Assembly: GCF_031157315.1 (NCBI RefSeq)
Contig: NZ_JAVIFU010000015.1
Location: forward strand, 97,636-161,635
DNA from: Paenibacillus sp. LHD-38
GTDB lineage: Bacteria > Bacillota > Bacilli > Paenibacillales > Paenibacillaceae
Length of the DNA stretch: 64,000 nucleotides
Direction of reading: 5' to 3'
Shown here in pieces: positions 26,609-36,653 of this stretch. The notes below the pieces were generated by a model. That model was given only the letters and a program-made list of their open reading frames with translations. It did no database searches and was not told the origin of the DNA. The stretch's first letter is position 1. Every line of letters starts with the position of its first letter. A program made the translations under genes and the position numbers.

Positions 26609-27979
26609 ATGAAAAAGAGATCTACACTTCTTGCCACAATGTTAGTATCTATTATGCTCGTTGTATCCGCATGCGGCTCTAACGGCAACGCGGAAACGAA
26701 CAAAAACACAGGCACAAACAACAGCACTAATACTCCTGCCGAAGCAACTGAACCGCCTGCAGAAGCGAAGGATGTAACCTTGTCTCTCCGCCATACTCAA
26801 ATTAAAGAAACGAGCAAAACTCGTTTGAAAATTCTTGAAGATGTCGTTGCAAAAACCCAGGAAGAAAACAAAGGCCTAACCTTCAAGCTTGAAGGCATTG
26901 ATGAAATCGTTAACCGCGATCAAAAGCTGAAAGCTGAAATGGCAGCCGGCAATCCTCCTGATATTTTTGAAGTATTCGGCGGTGCGGATCTCAAGCTTTA
27001 TGTAAAAGCAAACCGCATGCTGGACTTGACTCCCATTATTGATGAGCTTGGCCTTAAAGACAAGTTCGCAAGCTTGGATGAGTTCACAATAGACGGCAAA
27101 GTATACGGGCTTCCTTTCGGCGGCTATAGCGAAGCGATTTTCTACAACAAGAAAATTTTCTCCGAGCTGGGCTTGGAAATTCCTACGACATGGGCGCAGC
27201 TGCTTGACGTATCCGAAAAAATCAAAGCAGCGGGCTACACGCCGTTCGGTTTGGCAGCTAAAGACGGCTGGGTTAACGGCATGTTGTGGAATACGGTTAT
27301 GGAACGCAACGTAGGTATTGATGCATTCAGCAAAGTCGTATCCGGCGAAGCGAAATGGACAGATGAAAACTTCGTAAAAGGTTTTGCTTCTTATGCAGAG
27401 CTTGTTAACAAAGATTATTTCACAAAAGGCGCTCTAGGTCTTGCTTATGCTGACCAAGGTGCACAGTTGCTATCGGGTAAGGCAGCAATGGTATTTACAG
27501 GAACTTGGGATGCAAACCGCTTCTCCGGCGACGAAGCTGGCGACCTGAAAGGTCAAATCGGTTACTTCGCATTCCCGTCCATCGATGGCGGAGCCGGCGA
27601 CCAAACTTCAATCAATGCTTCGTACTCGAACGGCTTTGGTTTCTCTGCAAACCTAAATGAAGATCAAGTAGCAGCAGCTAAGAAATTTATCGCTAACTTC
27701 TTCACGGAAGAAGTTCAAAAACGTACGTTGGTTGAAGACAAATTGCTTCCTTCCATGAAGCTTAGCGACCTATCCGGCGTAGACCCGCTTACAACTGAAA
27801 TCTTGACGGTAATGGCGAATGCCTCTTCCTCTTGGAAAGCGTATGATGCGATCGTTCAACCAGCAGTTGGCGCTGATGTAAACGTTGGCATCCAAGAGCT
27901 AATCGGTAAAGTAACCACACCGGAAAAAGTAGCGGAAAAAATTCAAGCGTCGCAAGATAAAGCTAACGCAGCGAAGTAA
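26609..27979 (+). CDS. Sugar ABC transporter substrate-binding lipoprotein
   Basis: 456 aa. A type II signal peptide ends in VVSACGSNG, with the lipid-modified Cys at 22, and a Thr/Asn-rich linker follows. The body is a family 1 extracellular solute-binding protein (GNPPDIFEVFGGADLK, YSEAIFYNKKIFSELG, LPTTW-type region, AAMVFTGTWD). It would capture a sugar outside the membrane and pass it to the two permeases encoded next. GAGGAGG precedes ATG 26609. A -10-like TATAAT lies at 26555-26560. The adjoining GH3 enzyme suggests an amino-sugar ligand (inference). Confidence 0.92.
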   Translation: MKKRSTLLATMLVSIMLVVSACGSNGNAETNKNTGTNNSTNTPAEATEPPAEAKDVTLSLRHTQIKETSKTRLKILEDVVAKTQEENKGLTFKLEGIDEIVNRDQKLKAEMAAGNPPDIFEVFGGADLKLYVKANRMLDLTPIIDELGLKDKFASLDEFTIDGKVYGLPFGGYSEAIFYNKKIFSELGLEIPTTWAQLLDVSEKIKAAGYTPFGLAAKDGWVNGMLWNTVMERNVGIDAFSKVVSGEAKWTDENFVKGFASYAELVNKDYFTKGALGLAYADQGAQLLSGKAAMVFTGTWDANRFSGDEAGDLKGQIGYFAFPSIDGGAGDQTSINASYSNGFGFSANLNEDQVAAAKKFIANFFTEEVQKRTLVEDKLLPSMKLSDLSGVDPLTTEILTVMANASSSWKAYDAIVQPAVGADVNVGIQELIGKVTTPEKVAEKIQASQDKANAAK

Positions 27980-28013
27980 TTGCGAGACATTACAATCGAT
28001 CCTGATGGGCGAG

Positions 28014-28049
28014 AGGGTGTCCTTCCTTCCAGGAGGACACCCTTTTTTC
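28014..28049 (+). terminator. Attenuating terminator between binding protein and permeases
   Basis: AGGGTGTCCT / AGGACACCCT is a perfect 10-bp stem followed by TTTTTT, 35 bp after the lipoprotein gene and 25 bp before the first permease. Partial read-through would give more binding protein than permease, as is usual in such operons. Confidence 0.85.
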
Positions 28050-28073
28050 ACGCCAGGATAAAAGGAGGACATT

Positions 28074-28955
28074 ATGAACAGAGCACTCAAAAATCCGATT
28101 ACTTACGTGGCGTTCATTATTCCGACGCTTGCTTTATACGCTTTATTTTTCGTATACCCAGTCATCGTTTCCTTTTTCTACGGCTTCTTTCGTTGGGACG
28201 GCATTACCGAGAAGGTGTTCATCGGTTTCGATAACTTTACGAGACTTTGGCAGGATGAGGTTTTTAGAAAAGCACTTGTAAACAATTTTTACTTTATGGC
28301 GTTTTCCTTAATCGTGAACATTCCGCTCGTCTTCCTGATTTCGATTATTATCAGCAAAGTTAGACGGATGCGTGACTTTTACAAATCGGCCGTATTCGTG
28401 CCGGTTGTTATATCGACAGCAACGGTAGCGATTTTGTTCGGGGTGCTGTACAACTATGATTCGGGCTTGATCAACCAGTTTATCCGCCTCGTTGCGCCGG
28501 AAGACTGGGCACGTGAGTGGTTGTCCGATCCAAAGCTTGCCATGCTTTCGATTCTGATTGCAAACGCATGGCAAAATATCGGCTTCTTCATTGTCCTTTG
28601 TTTGGCAGCGATTCTAAACATTCCGAAAGAGATTGTCGAAGCCTCCAAGCTGGACGGCGTAAACGGCTGGCAGGAAACATGGTCCATTACATTGCCGCTC
28701 GTTAGGCCGATCCTGTTCGTCATGCTGCTTCTCACGGTTTCGGGAACGATGAAGGTGCTTGATATCGTGCAAATTATGACAAACGGCGGCCCGTTTCAAT
28801 CCACGGAGGTTATGTCAACTTATATGCTTAAGGTAGGCTTCCGTTCGCTGGAGCTTGGTTACGGCAGCGCGATCGGGGTCGCGATGTTCATTATTATTTT
28901 AGTGCTAACCGGTATTTTGCAACGCATCACGAAAAGCGAGGAGGTGCAATACTGA
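28074..28955 (+). CDS. Sugar ABC transporter permease (MalF type)
   Basis: 293 aa with six membrane helices. The EAA loop that contacts the ATPase is at VEASKLDGVNGWQETWSITLPLVRP. AAAGGAGG precedes ATG 28074. It overlaps the next permease by 1 bp (TGATG). No ATPase gene is present here, so a shared MsmX/UgpC-type ATPase encoded elsewhere is expected. Confidence 0.93.
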   Translation: MNRALKNPITYVAFIIPTLALYALFFVYPVIVSFFYGFFRWDGITEKVFIGFDNFTRLWQDEVFRKALVNNFYFMAFSLIVNIPLVFLISIIISKVRRMRDFYKSAVFVPVVISTATVAILFGVLYNYDSGLINQFIRLVAPEDWAREWLSDPKLAMLSILIANAWQNIGFFIVLCLAAILNIPKEIVEASKLDGVNGWQETWSITLPLVRPILFVMLLLTVSGTMKVLDIVQIMTNGGPFQSTEVMSTYMLKVGFRSLELGYGSAIGVAMFIIILVLTGILQRITKSEEVQY

Positions 28956-29800
28956 TGGAACGTTCCCGTAATTCTCAATGGTGGATGCATACCTTTTTAT
29001 TTGGTTATGTCATCGTATTGCTTTTCCCTCTGCTGTGGCTGTTTATGTCATCATTCAAAACGAATCGCGAAATTACAATGAATACATGGGCTCTGCCAAA
29101 AAGCTTCAATTTCGATAACTATGTTGCTGCTTGGCAAACCGCGAATATCGGAAAATACGCTTTGAACAGCGGAATTGTAACGATTGGTGCATGTGTGCTT
29201 ACGCTGCTGTTCGCCGCCATGACCTCGTTTGCGATTGCCCGGATGAAATACAAGAAAACGAATAAAGCAATCTATCAATTTATACTTCTCGGCTTAATCG
29301 TCCCTCCAGGAGCGCTGTTTATTCCTTTGTATCGCTTAGTGCAAGGCATTAAAGTATTCGGAGAACCATTGTACAATACGCATTGGTCATTAATTTTGGT
29401 ATACTGCACATATGCGCTGCCTATAACCGTCTTTATTATTTATGCCTTTATGCTCTCGATACCGAATGAGCTGGAGGAAGCGGGCATCGTGGACGGGCTC
29501 GGCGCTACGGGACTGTTTTTCAAGGTCATTATTCCGATCTCTTTGCCGGCGCTTGTTACCGTGTTTATTTTGAATTTTATTTCCAATTGGAACGAATATA
29601 TTTTATCCCAGCTTTTTATAACGTCTGAATCTCTCAAAACGCTCCCAACGGGTATGGCAACCTTTAATGATGGTTACCGCACGAACTTTGCATCGCTTTC
29701 GGCTGCTGTAATTATAAGCATTATTCCGGTTCTTGCCGTGTATGTTTTCTTGCAGCGCCAAATTATTGAAGGCATGACGGCTGGAAGCGTAAAGGGGTAA
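28955..29800 (+). CDS. Sugar ABC transporter permease (MalG type)
   Basis: 281 aa with six membrane helices. The EAA loop is EEAGIVDGLGATGLFFKVIIPISLPAL and the C-terminus ends FLQRQIIEGMTAGSVKG, typical of MalG-like subunits. It forms the channel with the preceding MalF-like permease. The sensor kinase begins 20 bp downstream, so the transporter and its regulators are probably one operon. Confidence 0.93.
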   Translation: MERSRNSQWWMHTFLFGYVIVLLFPLLWLFMSSFKTNREITMNTWALPKSFNFDNYVAAWQTANIGKYALNSGIVTIGACVLTLLFAAMTSFAIARMKYKKTNKAIYQFILLGLIVPPGALFIPLYRLVQGIKVFGEPLYNTHWSLILVYCTYALPITVFIIYAFMLSIPNELEEAGIVDGLGATGLFFKVIIPISLPALVTVFILNFISNWNEYILSQLFITSESLKTLPTGMATFNDGYRTNFASLSAAVIISIIPVLAVYVFLQRQIIEGMTAGSVKG

Positions 29801-29820
29801 AGAAAGAAGGAGCCTGCTAG

Positions 29821-31632
29821 ATGAACCTGAGACCGAAGTTGATGCTTGCTTTTATATTCCTGATCGTCATCCCGATGATCGGCCTCGGCATATTCTCCTT
29901 TATTAATTCAGAGACGCTGCTCGAGAAAAAATATAGCGAGCAAACAGAAATTTCCCTCAGGGCGGTAGGCGGGAACATCCGTTATTTCTTCCGTGAGCTG
30001 GATCAGCTGTCTGACGGTAACCTGACGAGCTCAGAGGTCCAGGATACGCTCAAATACAGCACTTATACATCAAACGATGCCAGTACTCTGATTGCGATCA
30101 ACCAGGCCGAAAAAGAAATGAAGAGGATATTGTTTCAGCATCCCGCGGTAAGCTTCGTTGTGCTGTACGCGAAGGATGGCACGATGTTTCGATCGTACCG
30201 CAATGATCCGACGACATTCAAGCCGATTTCGTTCGACATGCTGAAGGCTCATTCCACCTATAAGGAAGTGCTGGAGCTTGGGGGACGGCCGCTCTGGATC
30301 GGTCCTTATGAGCAGCGGGAGCTTACGGGCGTTGAGCCGCCGCTATTCACGCAAATGCGCGTGGTTAAGGATATCGAGACGTTCAACGATCTTGGCGTCA
30401 TGATTACGCAGTACAAAACGGAAGAGATTTCTGCCATGCTCAAGGCTTTCCAAAACCCGCAGGCGGATGCTGCTGAAACCAGATATTTGATCGTGAATAA
30501 AACGGGTCTCATCATGCTGGACAGCAAAAGCGAGTTTGACGGACACAACATTAATGAACAGACGGACTCGCTGCCGCAGCAAACGAATAATTATAACAGC
30601 TCCAGAGTGGAGTTTGAGGGGGTAGACAGCTTAGTCTCCTCCTATCAATTGGACCGGAACGAATGGATTCTCGTATCGGTAAAGCCATGGAACTCACTCA
30701 CGAATGAAAATGTAAGGTTTGTGCAATGGATCGGCATGATTACCGTGCTTGGTTTGTTGTCTGCGGTGCTGTTTAACGTCTTTTTTGTCAATCGGGTGGC
30801 CAAATCGATCATTAAGGTTGTTCGCAAAATGAGATTGGTCGAGCAGGGGCTGCTCGATATTCGCGTAACTGCCCAAGGCAAGGATGAAACGGTATTGCTC
30901 GCCAACAGCTTCAACAGTATGGTCGAGAGGATCGGCAACCTCCTGAGCGAGGTGAGAAGAGAGCAGGCCCGCAAGCAGCATGCGGAAATGATGCTGATGC
31001 AGGCTCAGATCAAGCCTCATTTTCTATTTAATACGCTGGAGTCGATTAATGCGCTTGCCGCACAAAACGAAGGCGCAAAAATCATGCTTATGGTACGCAG
31101 GTTAAGCAATCTGCTCCGCACAAGCATGCACCATACCGAAGAAATAAGAATTAATCAAGAAATCGAACATGTGCGAAGCTATTTGGAAATTCAAAAGTAT
31201 CGTTTCGAGGAGCTATTTTCATATGAGCTGAATGTTCCGGCAGAGGCTTTGGAATATACGATATTGAAGCTTACGCTTCAACCGCTCGTAGAAAACAGCA
31301 TTCAGCACGGGTTTGACGGCTATGAAGACGGGCAAGGAAAAATAGAAATAGAGGTCATAACGGAGCCGTATCAAATCGTTATTATGGTTCGTGATAACGG
31401 ACTAGGCATGAGCGCGAGTGTGCTAAATAAGCTGGCTGCGGGCTCTGACCCTTCCAGTAAGCTGTCAAATGCGGCGGAGATTGGAGAAAGAAGAGGACTC
31501 GGACTGCGAAATGTTGCAGATCGCTTACGTATTCACTACGGTCCGGCTTTTGGTTTATGGATTTGTAGTCAAGAGGGCAGCGGTACCGTTATTCGTTGTG
31601 TAATTCCGAAAAGCAGAGGTGATCAGCCATGA
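29821..31632 (+). CDS. YesM-type sensor histidine kinase
   Basis: 603 aa. Membrane helices at residues 7-27 and about 300-320 enclose a Cache-like sensor. A HAMP segment (VEQGLLDIRVTAQGKDE) is followed by the His_kinase motif MLMQAQIKPHFLFNTLESI and a GHKL ATPase (QPLVENSIQHGF, GRGLGLRN-type GERRGLGLRNVADRL). It overlaps the regulator gene by 4 bp (ATGA). It likely senses the transported sugar, perhaps through the binding protein. Confidence 0.92.
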   Translation: MNLRPKLMLAFIFLIVIPMIGLGIFSFINSETLLEKKYSEQTEISLRAVGGNIRYFFRELDQLSDGNLTSSEVQDTLKYSTYTSNDASTLIAINQAEKEMKRILFQHPAVSFVVLYAKDGTMFRSYRNDPTTFKPISFDMLKAHSTYKEVLELGGRPLWIGPYEQRELTGVEPPLFTQMRVVKDIETFNDLGVMITQYKTEEISAMLKAFQNPQADAAETRYLIVNKTGLIMLDSKSEFDGHNINEQTDSLPQQTNNYNSSRVEFEGVDSLVSSYQLDRNEWILVSVKPWNSLTNENVRFVQWIGMITVLGLLSAVLFNVFFVNRVAKSIIKVVRKMRLVEQGLLDIRVTAQGKDETVLLANSFNSMVERIGNLLSEVRREQARKQHAEMMLMQAQIKPHFLFNTLESINALAAQNEGAKIMLMVRRLSNLLRTSMHHTEEIRINQEIEHVRSYLEIQKYRFEELFSYELNVPAEALEYTILKLTLQPLVENSIQHGFDGYEDGQGKIEIEVITEPYQIVIMVRDNGLGMSASVLNKLAAGSDPSSKLSNAAEIGERRGLGLRNVADRLRIHYGPAFGLWICSQEGSGTVIRCVIPKSRGDQP

Positions 31633-33272
31633 CGGGTAGAGTGCTCTTAGTTGACGATGAGGCACATATAACGAGAAACTTAGAAAAAGTTATCCCCTGG
31701 GAAATGCTTGGGCTTACCGTTGGCGGCACGGCCAAAAACGGGGTGGAAGCGCTGGAGCTTATGGAACAGCAAGCCTTTGATTTATTGCTATGCGATATTC
31801 GGATGCCGGTGATGGACGGCTTGGAATTGGTGCGTCATATCCGTGATAAGGCGATGCCATGCGATATCATTATGCTGTCAGGCTATCAGGATTTTGCTTA
31901 TACGCGAACGGCTATTCAATTCGGCGTCAATGATTACGTATTGAAACCGATTCCGTATGATGAGCTGACCGGCGTCATTGCGAGAATCATGTCCAGTCAG
32001 CGGAGCAAGCAGAAGCAGCTGCAGGAAGAGAAGCAGAAGCTGGGCCGCATGATCGATTTGGCGAGTGAGAAAATTTTATATGACATTATTATGGATTATA
32101 CCGACGTTACGGCAGATCATTGGCTGCTGACCGGAGACGAACAGCAGCTGAAGCAGCAGCAGTTCGTCTTAATCGTGCTTGATCTCGATGTAAGCTCCGA
32201 GAAAACGAAGGACTGGCGGGATTGGTCGGATAAAGAGCGGAAGCTGTGGAATTTTGCCGTCTGCAACGTGCTGCGAGAAAGGCTGCAGCAAAATGGGCTG
32301 CATCATGCGGTCATTCAGATCCGTGACGGGGAATGGTGCGTGCTGATCGAAACGGAAAAAACAGCAGCCTATGATTTTGCGAAGATTAAGGAATGGGCAG
32401 AAATGCTGCTGACAGCCATTAAGAGCCATGTCAAGCTATCCTTGTTTGCAGGGATATATCGGGAGTTTGCAGCGGTTGCTGATTTGTCTCAGGCTTATAA
32501 GCTTGTTCAGCAGGGCATGCAGCTAACGCCTGTTCATGACATTATTGCGGTATATCCGTCTGAGCAGCAGAAATCATCGCAAGCGGATCAGGCGTTTTGG
32601 GATACCGCCGAGAAAATTATCGGTGCGGTTAAGCGCGGTGACTCGATTGGCGTAGATATCGAGCTTCAAGGTATAACGGTGCTTTTGCAGCGTATGAATG
32701 AGCCATCGCTTAACCGTGTCAAGCCGCTTCTGCATTTCTTTGTGCTGCATCTGATGCGGGAAATGAAGGAGATGGGCGTTTTCTCGCGCGAGCAGGAGGA
32801 TATGCTGTGGCGCCGATTGGATCGCCGTTTCGGGATCAAGGATTTGTTGTCGGTCATCCGCCAGGTAACGAATACCGTATCGGATAAATCGATGGATAAG
32901 AAAAAACAGTCGGAGCGTTCGATGACGGAGGCAAAGGCCTTTCTGGACCGCAATCTGTATCGTGACCTCAGCGTGGAGGAGACGGCTACCCATGTGGGTT
33001 TGAGCACCTCCTATTTTAGCCTTTTGTTTAAACAAACGTTTGGCGAAACGTTTATTGAATATGTAACTCGGCAGAGGATGGAACGCGCAAAGGCGATGCT
33101 TGCGGAAACGGCAAAGAGCGTGGCTCAAATTGCGAAGGAAGTCGGTTATGCGGAGCGGCGTTATTTTACAAAGGTATTTATGAAATATACAGGGGAGAAT
33201 CCGACGGACTACCGGAACAGGCGCCAAGAAGGCGCGCAAGCCGGCGAGGATTTGATTGAACCTATGTATTAA
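31629..33272 (+). CDS. YesN-type AraC response regulator
   Basis: 547 aa. The N-terminal receiver has the DD pair in LLVDDEAH and the phospho-acceptor Asp in LLLCDIRMPVMDGLE (about residue 55). The C-terminal AraC domain (about 435-535) shows VEETATHVGLSTSYFSLLFKQTFGETFIEY and QIAKEVGYAERRYFTKVFMKYTGENPTDYR. It is paired with the upstream kinase and should activate the transporter operon. Confidence 0.93.
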   Translation: MTGRVLLVDDEAHITRNLEKVIPWEMLGLTVGGTAKNGVEALELMEQQAFDLLLCDIRMPVMDGLELVRHIRDKAMPCDIIMLSGYQDFAYTRTAIQFGVNDYVLKPIPYDELTGVIARIMSSQRSKQKQLQEEKQKLGRMIDLASEKILYDIIMDYTDVTADHWLLTGDEQQLKQQQFVLIVLDLDVSSEKTKDWRDWSDKERKLWNFAVCNVLRERLQQNGLHHAVIQIRDGEWCVLIETEKTAAYDFAKIKEWAEMLLTAIKSHVKLSLFAGIYREFAAVADLSQAYKLVQQGMQLTPVHDIIAVYPSEQQKSSQADQAFWDTAEKIIGAVKRGDSIGVDIELQGITVLLQRMNEPSLNRVKPLLHFFVLHLMREMKEMGVFSREQEDMLWRRLDRRFGIKDLLSVIRQVTNTVSDKSMDKKKQSERSMTEAKAFLDRNLYRDLSVEETATHVGLSTSYFSLLFKQTFGETFIEYVTRQRMERAKAMLAETAKSVAQIAKEVGYAERRYFTKVFMKYTGENPTDYRNRRQEGAQAGEDLIEPMY

Positions 33273-33291
33273 GGGTTGGAATGCGGAAGGG

Positions 33292-34920
33292 ATGGGGAAG
33301 GAATTGACGAAAGAGCGTGAGTGGCAAAGCTGGAGCCTGAAGAAAAAGATTGGTCAATTATTTGTGTTTGGATTTCATGGCTATGAGCCGACCGAGCAAA
33401 TGAAGAAGCTTATTGCAGCGAACGGCATTGGCGGAACGATCTATTTCTCCCGCAATGTGAAGGATGCGAAGCAGGTGCATAAGCTGAGCGGAGAGCTTCA
33501 AAGCCTTGCAAAGCATGCGGGAAGCCCGCCTTTATTCGTTGCCATTGACCAAGAGGGCGGCATGGTCGCGAGATTGGTGAAAGGCGTAACGCTTATGCCC
33601 GGCAATATGGCGCTAGGAGCGGCGGGTCTTGCAGAGGGAGCTCGTGAGACGGCGCGTATTTGCGGTGAAGAGCTCAGGCAATTGGGCATAACGATGAATT
33701 ATGCGCCCTGTATCGATGTGAACAACAATCCCGAGAATCCAGTCATTAACGTGCGCTCATACAGCGATCGCTCGGATGTGGTTGCAGAGCTTGGCGCTGC
33801 TGCCGTTGCAGGTTATCAAGCTGCTAGAGTAGCAGCGACAGTTAAGCATTTTCCGGGACACGGCGATACGGCGGTCGATTCTCACCATGCGCTCCCTATC
33901 CTGCTTCACGGACGCGAACGCTTGGATGCAATTGAGCTAAAACCGTTCCGAGCGGCAATCGAAGCAGGAACGGATTGTATCATGACCGCACATGTTTGCT
34001 TGCCGGCGCTGGATCCTTCCGGAGAGCCCTCCACCTTGTCGGAGGAAGTGATAACCGGTTTGCTGCGCAAGGAGCTGGGTTATGACGGGGTTGTCGTAAC
34101 TGATTGCCTGGAGATGGATGCTATCGATAAAAGCTATGGTCCGGAGCAAGGCGCGATCAAGGCGATTCGAGCAGGAGCTGACATGGTGCTGATCAGCCAC
34201 ACGTTTGAGAAGCAATGGGCTGCGTTAGAAGCCGTTGCTGCCGCGGTTGAGAAAGGTGATCTTACTGAGGCGCGCATTAACGAGGCGCTTGATCGGATCA
34301 TGATGCTCAAGAAGAAGCTTGAGCTGGATGAGCCGCTGCTGCCGTGGACACAGGTCGAAGAGGCTATAGGTACCGAGGCGAATAAAGCAGCGGCGAGACG
34401 ATGGAGCGAAGCCTCTGTAACGTTGGTTAAAAATGAGGGCAGCTTGCTGCCGATCAGCCGCAGCGAAAGCACGCTTGTGCTATGGCCGGAAATCGTACCG
34501 GTATCGGTAGCTGATGAGATGCTATCGGGTGACGGCTCGTTAGGCAGCTTCCTTACGGAGCTTGGCGCGAATGTAGTTGAGCGACAGATGAACGGGGTTA
34601 ACCCGCTGGCTGATCTGGAGTGCTTCTCACAAATCGTTGTTGTAACCTACGACGCTTCGAAGCATCCTTTAGAGCGGGATATTGCATGCGAGGCCGTACG
34701 GCTTGCGCCGGATCGGACCATAGCCGTATCGGTTAGAAATCCGCTGGATTTATTGCTGTACCCGGACGTGAAAGCCTATCTGGCAGTGTATGAATGCAGG
34801 CCGCTAGCGCTTGCAGCAGCTGCGAAAGCCCTGCTTGGTGACCTTGAGCCGACGGGCAAGCTGCCTTTAGAGATTTCGGCAGCATACCCGTTTGGCTGGA
34901 GTGCGGCAGCCAACGGATAA
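33292..34920 (+). CDS. GH3 beta-N-acetylhexosaminidase (NagZ-like)
   Basis: 542 aa. The GH3 barrel carries the NagZ-specific His/Asp dyad in KHFPGHGDTAVDSHHALP (His190, Asp192) and the nucleophile Asp271 in VVVTDCLEMDAI. A C-terminal alpha/beta domain is present. There is no signal peptide, so it acts in the cytoplasm on imported amino-sugar oligosaccharides or muropeptides. ATG 33292 is used; a TTG at 33304 has a better-spaced GGGGAAGG. It closes the ABC/YesMN operon. Confidence 0.88.
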   Translation: MGKELTKEREWQSWSLKKKIGQLFVFGFHGYEPTEQMKKLIAANGIGGTIYFSRNVKDAKQVHKLSGELQSLAKHAGSPPLFVAIDQEGGMVARLVKGVTLMPGNMALGAAGLAEGARETARICGEELRQLGITMNYAPCIDVNNNPENPVINVRSYSDRSDVVAELGAAAVAGYQAARVAATVKHFPGHGDTAVDSHHALPILLHGRERLDAIELKPFRAAIEAGTDCIMTAHVCLPALDPSGEPSTLSEEVITGLLRKELGYDGVVVTDCLEMDAIDKSYGPEQGAIKAIRAGADMVLISHTFEKQWAALEAVAAAVEKGDLTEARINEALDRIMMLKKKLELDEPLLPWTQVEEAIGTEANKAAARRWSEASVTLVKNEGSLLPISRSESTLVLWPEIVPVSVADEMLSGDGSLGSFLTELGANVVERQMNGVNPLADLECFSQIVVVTYDASKHPLERDIACEAVRLAPDRTIAVSVRNPLDLLLYPDVKAYLAVYECRPLALAAAAKALLGDLEPTGKLPLEISAAYPFGWSAAANG

Positions 34921-34951
34921 TAGTTGCTTTGCCGTCCCCATCAGCGTGTTT

Positions 34952-34984
34952 AGACTGTCGAGAAATCTCGGCAGTCTTTTTTTT
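34952..34984 (+). terminator. Terminator of the sugar-uptake operon
   Basis: GACTGTCGAG / CTCGGCAGTC (one G-U pair) with an AAAT loop, followed by eight T. Confidence 0.9.
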
Positions 34985-35035
34985 GTGCTGCTAGATGCCG
35001 TTGCTGGAGAAACTTCATTACTGCTTAGAGAAAGC

Positions 35036-36225
35036 GCGCTTTTCGTGCCATGCGCTGCCGAAACTGCAGTGAAGCTCAATGGAGCACGCTTTTCGCGCCA
35101 TATGTTGAAATAGCTGCAATGAGTTTAGTGAAAGCATGCTTTTCGAACTAAACGTTGCTGAAACTGCGCTGTAACTCAAAGGAGCCCCTTTTCACGCAAT
35201 ACGTTGCCGAAATTGCAAAGCAGCTCAACGGAGCATCCATTTCGCGCCATGTCCTCCAGAAACTGAAACTGCAATGTAGTTCAAAGGAAGCTCGTTTTTC
35301 CCAGCCTACGTTGCAGAAACTGCACTGTAGCACACCAGACCATGCGCTGCATTACTCGCTGAATAGGTGTGTGATAGTTTGCTGCCGAATTGAGGAGGCC
35401 GTGCAGCGGGAGTGCAGCTAGGTTTGCGAGGCGGCATTCTGGTGTCGTACGTTGTACTTTGTGCAACAGAAATCTTACATGGGTGCAAATGATGGGGCTA
35501 CGCTGCAGAAAATGCAATAGAATCAAAGAATGGACGAGCAAATTGGGGGTTCCCACGCGATTCTATTGCAGAAACTGCAATGTAGTTCAACGGAAGCTCG
35601 TTTTTCCCAGCCTACGTTGCAGAAACTGCACTGTAGCACATCAGCCCATGCGCTGCGTTACTCGCTGAATAGGTGTGTGATAGTTTGCTGCCGAATTGAG
35701 GAGGCGTTGCAGCGGGAGTGCAGCTAGGTTTGCGAGGCGGAATGCCGATGTCGTACGTTGTACTTTGTGCAACAGAAATCTTACATGGGTGCAAATGATG
35801 GGGCTACGCTGCAGAAAATGCAATAGAATCAAAGAATGGACGAGCAAAATGGGGGTTCCCACGCGATTCTATTGCAGAAACTGCACTGTAGCACAACGGA
35901 AGCACGCTTTTCGCATCATACGTTTCAGAAACTGCACTGTAGCACAACGGAAGCACGCTTTTCGCATCATATGTTGCAGAAACTGCACTGTAGCACAACG
36001 GAAGCACGCTTTTCGCATCATACGTTGCAGAAACTGCACTGTAGCACATCAGCCCATACGCTGCATTATTTGCGCTGAATAGGTGTGTGATAGTTTGCTG
36101 CCGAATTGAGGAGGCCGTGCAGCGGGAGTGCAGCTAGGTTTGCGAGGCGGAATGCCGATGTCGTACGTTGTACTTTGTGCAACAGAAACCTTACATGGGA
36201 TGCAAATGATGGGGCTATGCAGCAG
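35036..36225. repeat. Non-coding tandem repeat array, about 51-bp units in 306-bp blocks
   Basis: The basic unit is about 51 bp: TGCAGAAACTGCA (a small palindrome), then CTGTAGCACAACGGAAGCA, then CGCTTTTCGCATCATACG. Degenerate 50-51 bp units run from 35036 to about 35310. Three near-perfect units lie at about 35875-36027. A longer block (GAATAGGTGTGTGATAGTTT... to ...CGCGATTCTATTGCAG) occurs three times, offset 306 bp and then 408 bp, both multiples of 51. Each long block holds a 12-bp inverted repeat TGCAATAGAATC / GATTCTATTGCA (35513-35570, 35819-35876). Open frames through the array are repeat artefacts: all three frames stay open because 51 is divisible by 3. Confidence 0.88.
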
Positions 36226-36275
36226 AAAAGATCACTCGAAGCCAGCCGTACAGCTTCGAATGATTACCTTCCCTC

Positions 36276-36653
36276 CTACTGTCCAATCAGATTGGAATAG
36301 GTTAAATCATGTAAAATATAAGCCAAGAAAAAGATAACGCAAGGATTCTCAAAGCGATGCTGTACTTTTACAAGCTGATTATAGTAGGTATCCGCGTAAT
36401 GAGGATTATTGCGCATTTCTAGGCTTGCTTTAATGAGCGCGTCCAGCTTGTCAGCGATATCGACCATTTCTCCGACATAGTCATCGGATTTACTGTGCGC
36501 AATGAACTCGAACATCTCCGCATGGAAAAACTCAGGCAGCTTGTTAATCATAAAATGAGCGGTTTCTTTCTCGTATTGTTCGAAAGCTAGCTTGATTTCC
36601 GGATTGTTGTGTTTAAAGTTCGAAACGACGTCACCGGAGAGCGCCTCTACCAA
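36276..36653 (-). pseudogene. 5'-truncated HD-domain (YfbR-like) gene
   Basis: About 125 codons that match the C-terminal part of the tandem-HD protein at 55409-56548. VEALSGDV aligns with its VEGISGDV, and GEMVDIADKLDALIKASLEMRNNPHYADTYY is nearly identical. The last shared stretch is FENPCVIFFLAYILHDLTY. The sequence stops being similar immediately upstream of 36653, at the residues that should follow the catalytic HD pair, and a stop codon lies five codons further up. The catalytic HD is therefore missing. The break marks the left limit of the AT-rich accessory region. Confidence 0.8.

Noticed and set aside
35155..36082. Several overlapping 60-130 aa ORFs with repeats such as LQKLHCSTTEARFSHHT
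   Set aside because: All frames on both strands remain open because the 51-bp unit is divisible by three. No ribosome binding sites; they are repeat artefacts.
35036..36225. CRISPR array
   Set aside because: Units are directly adjacent with no unique spacers, about 51 bp long, partly degenerate, and no cas genes are near.
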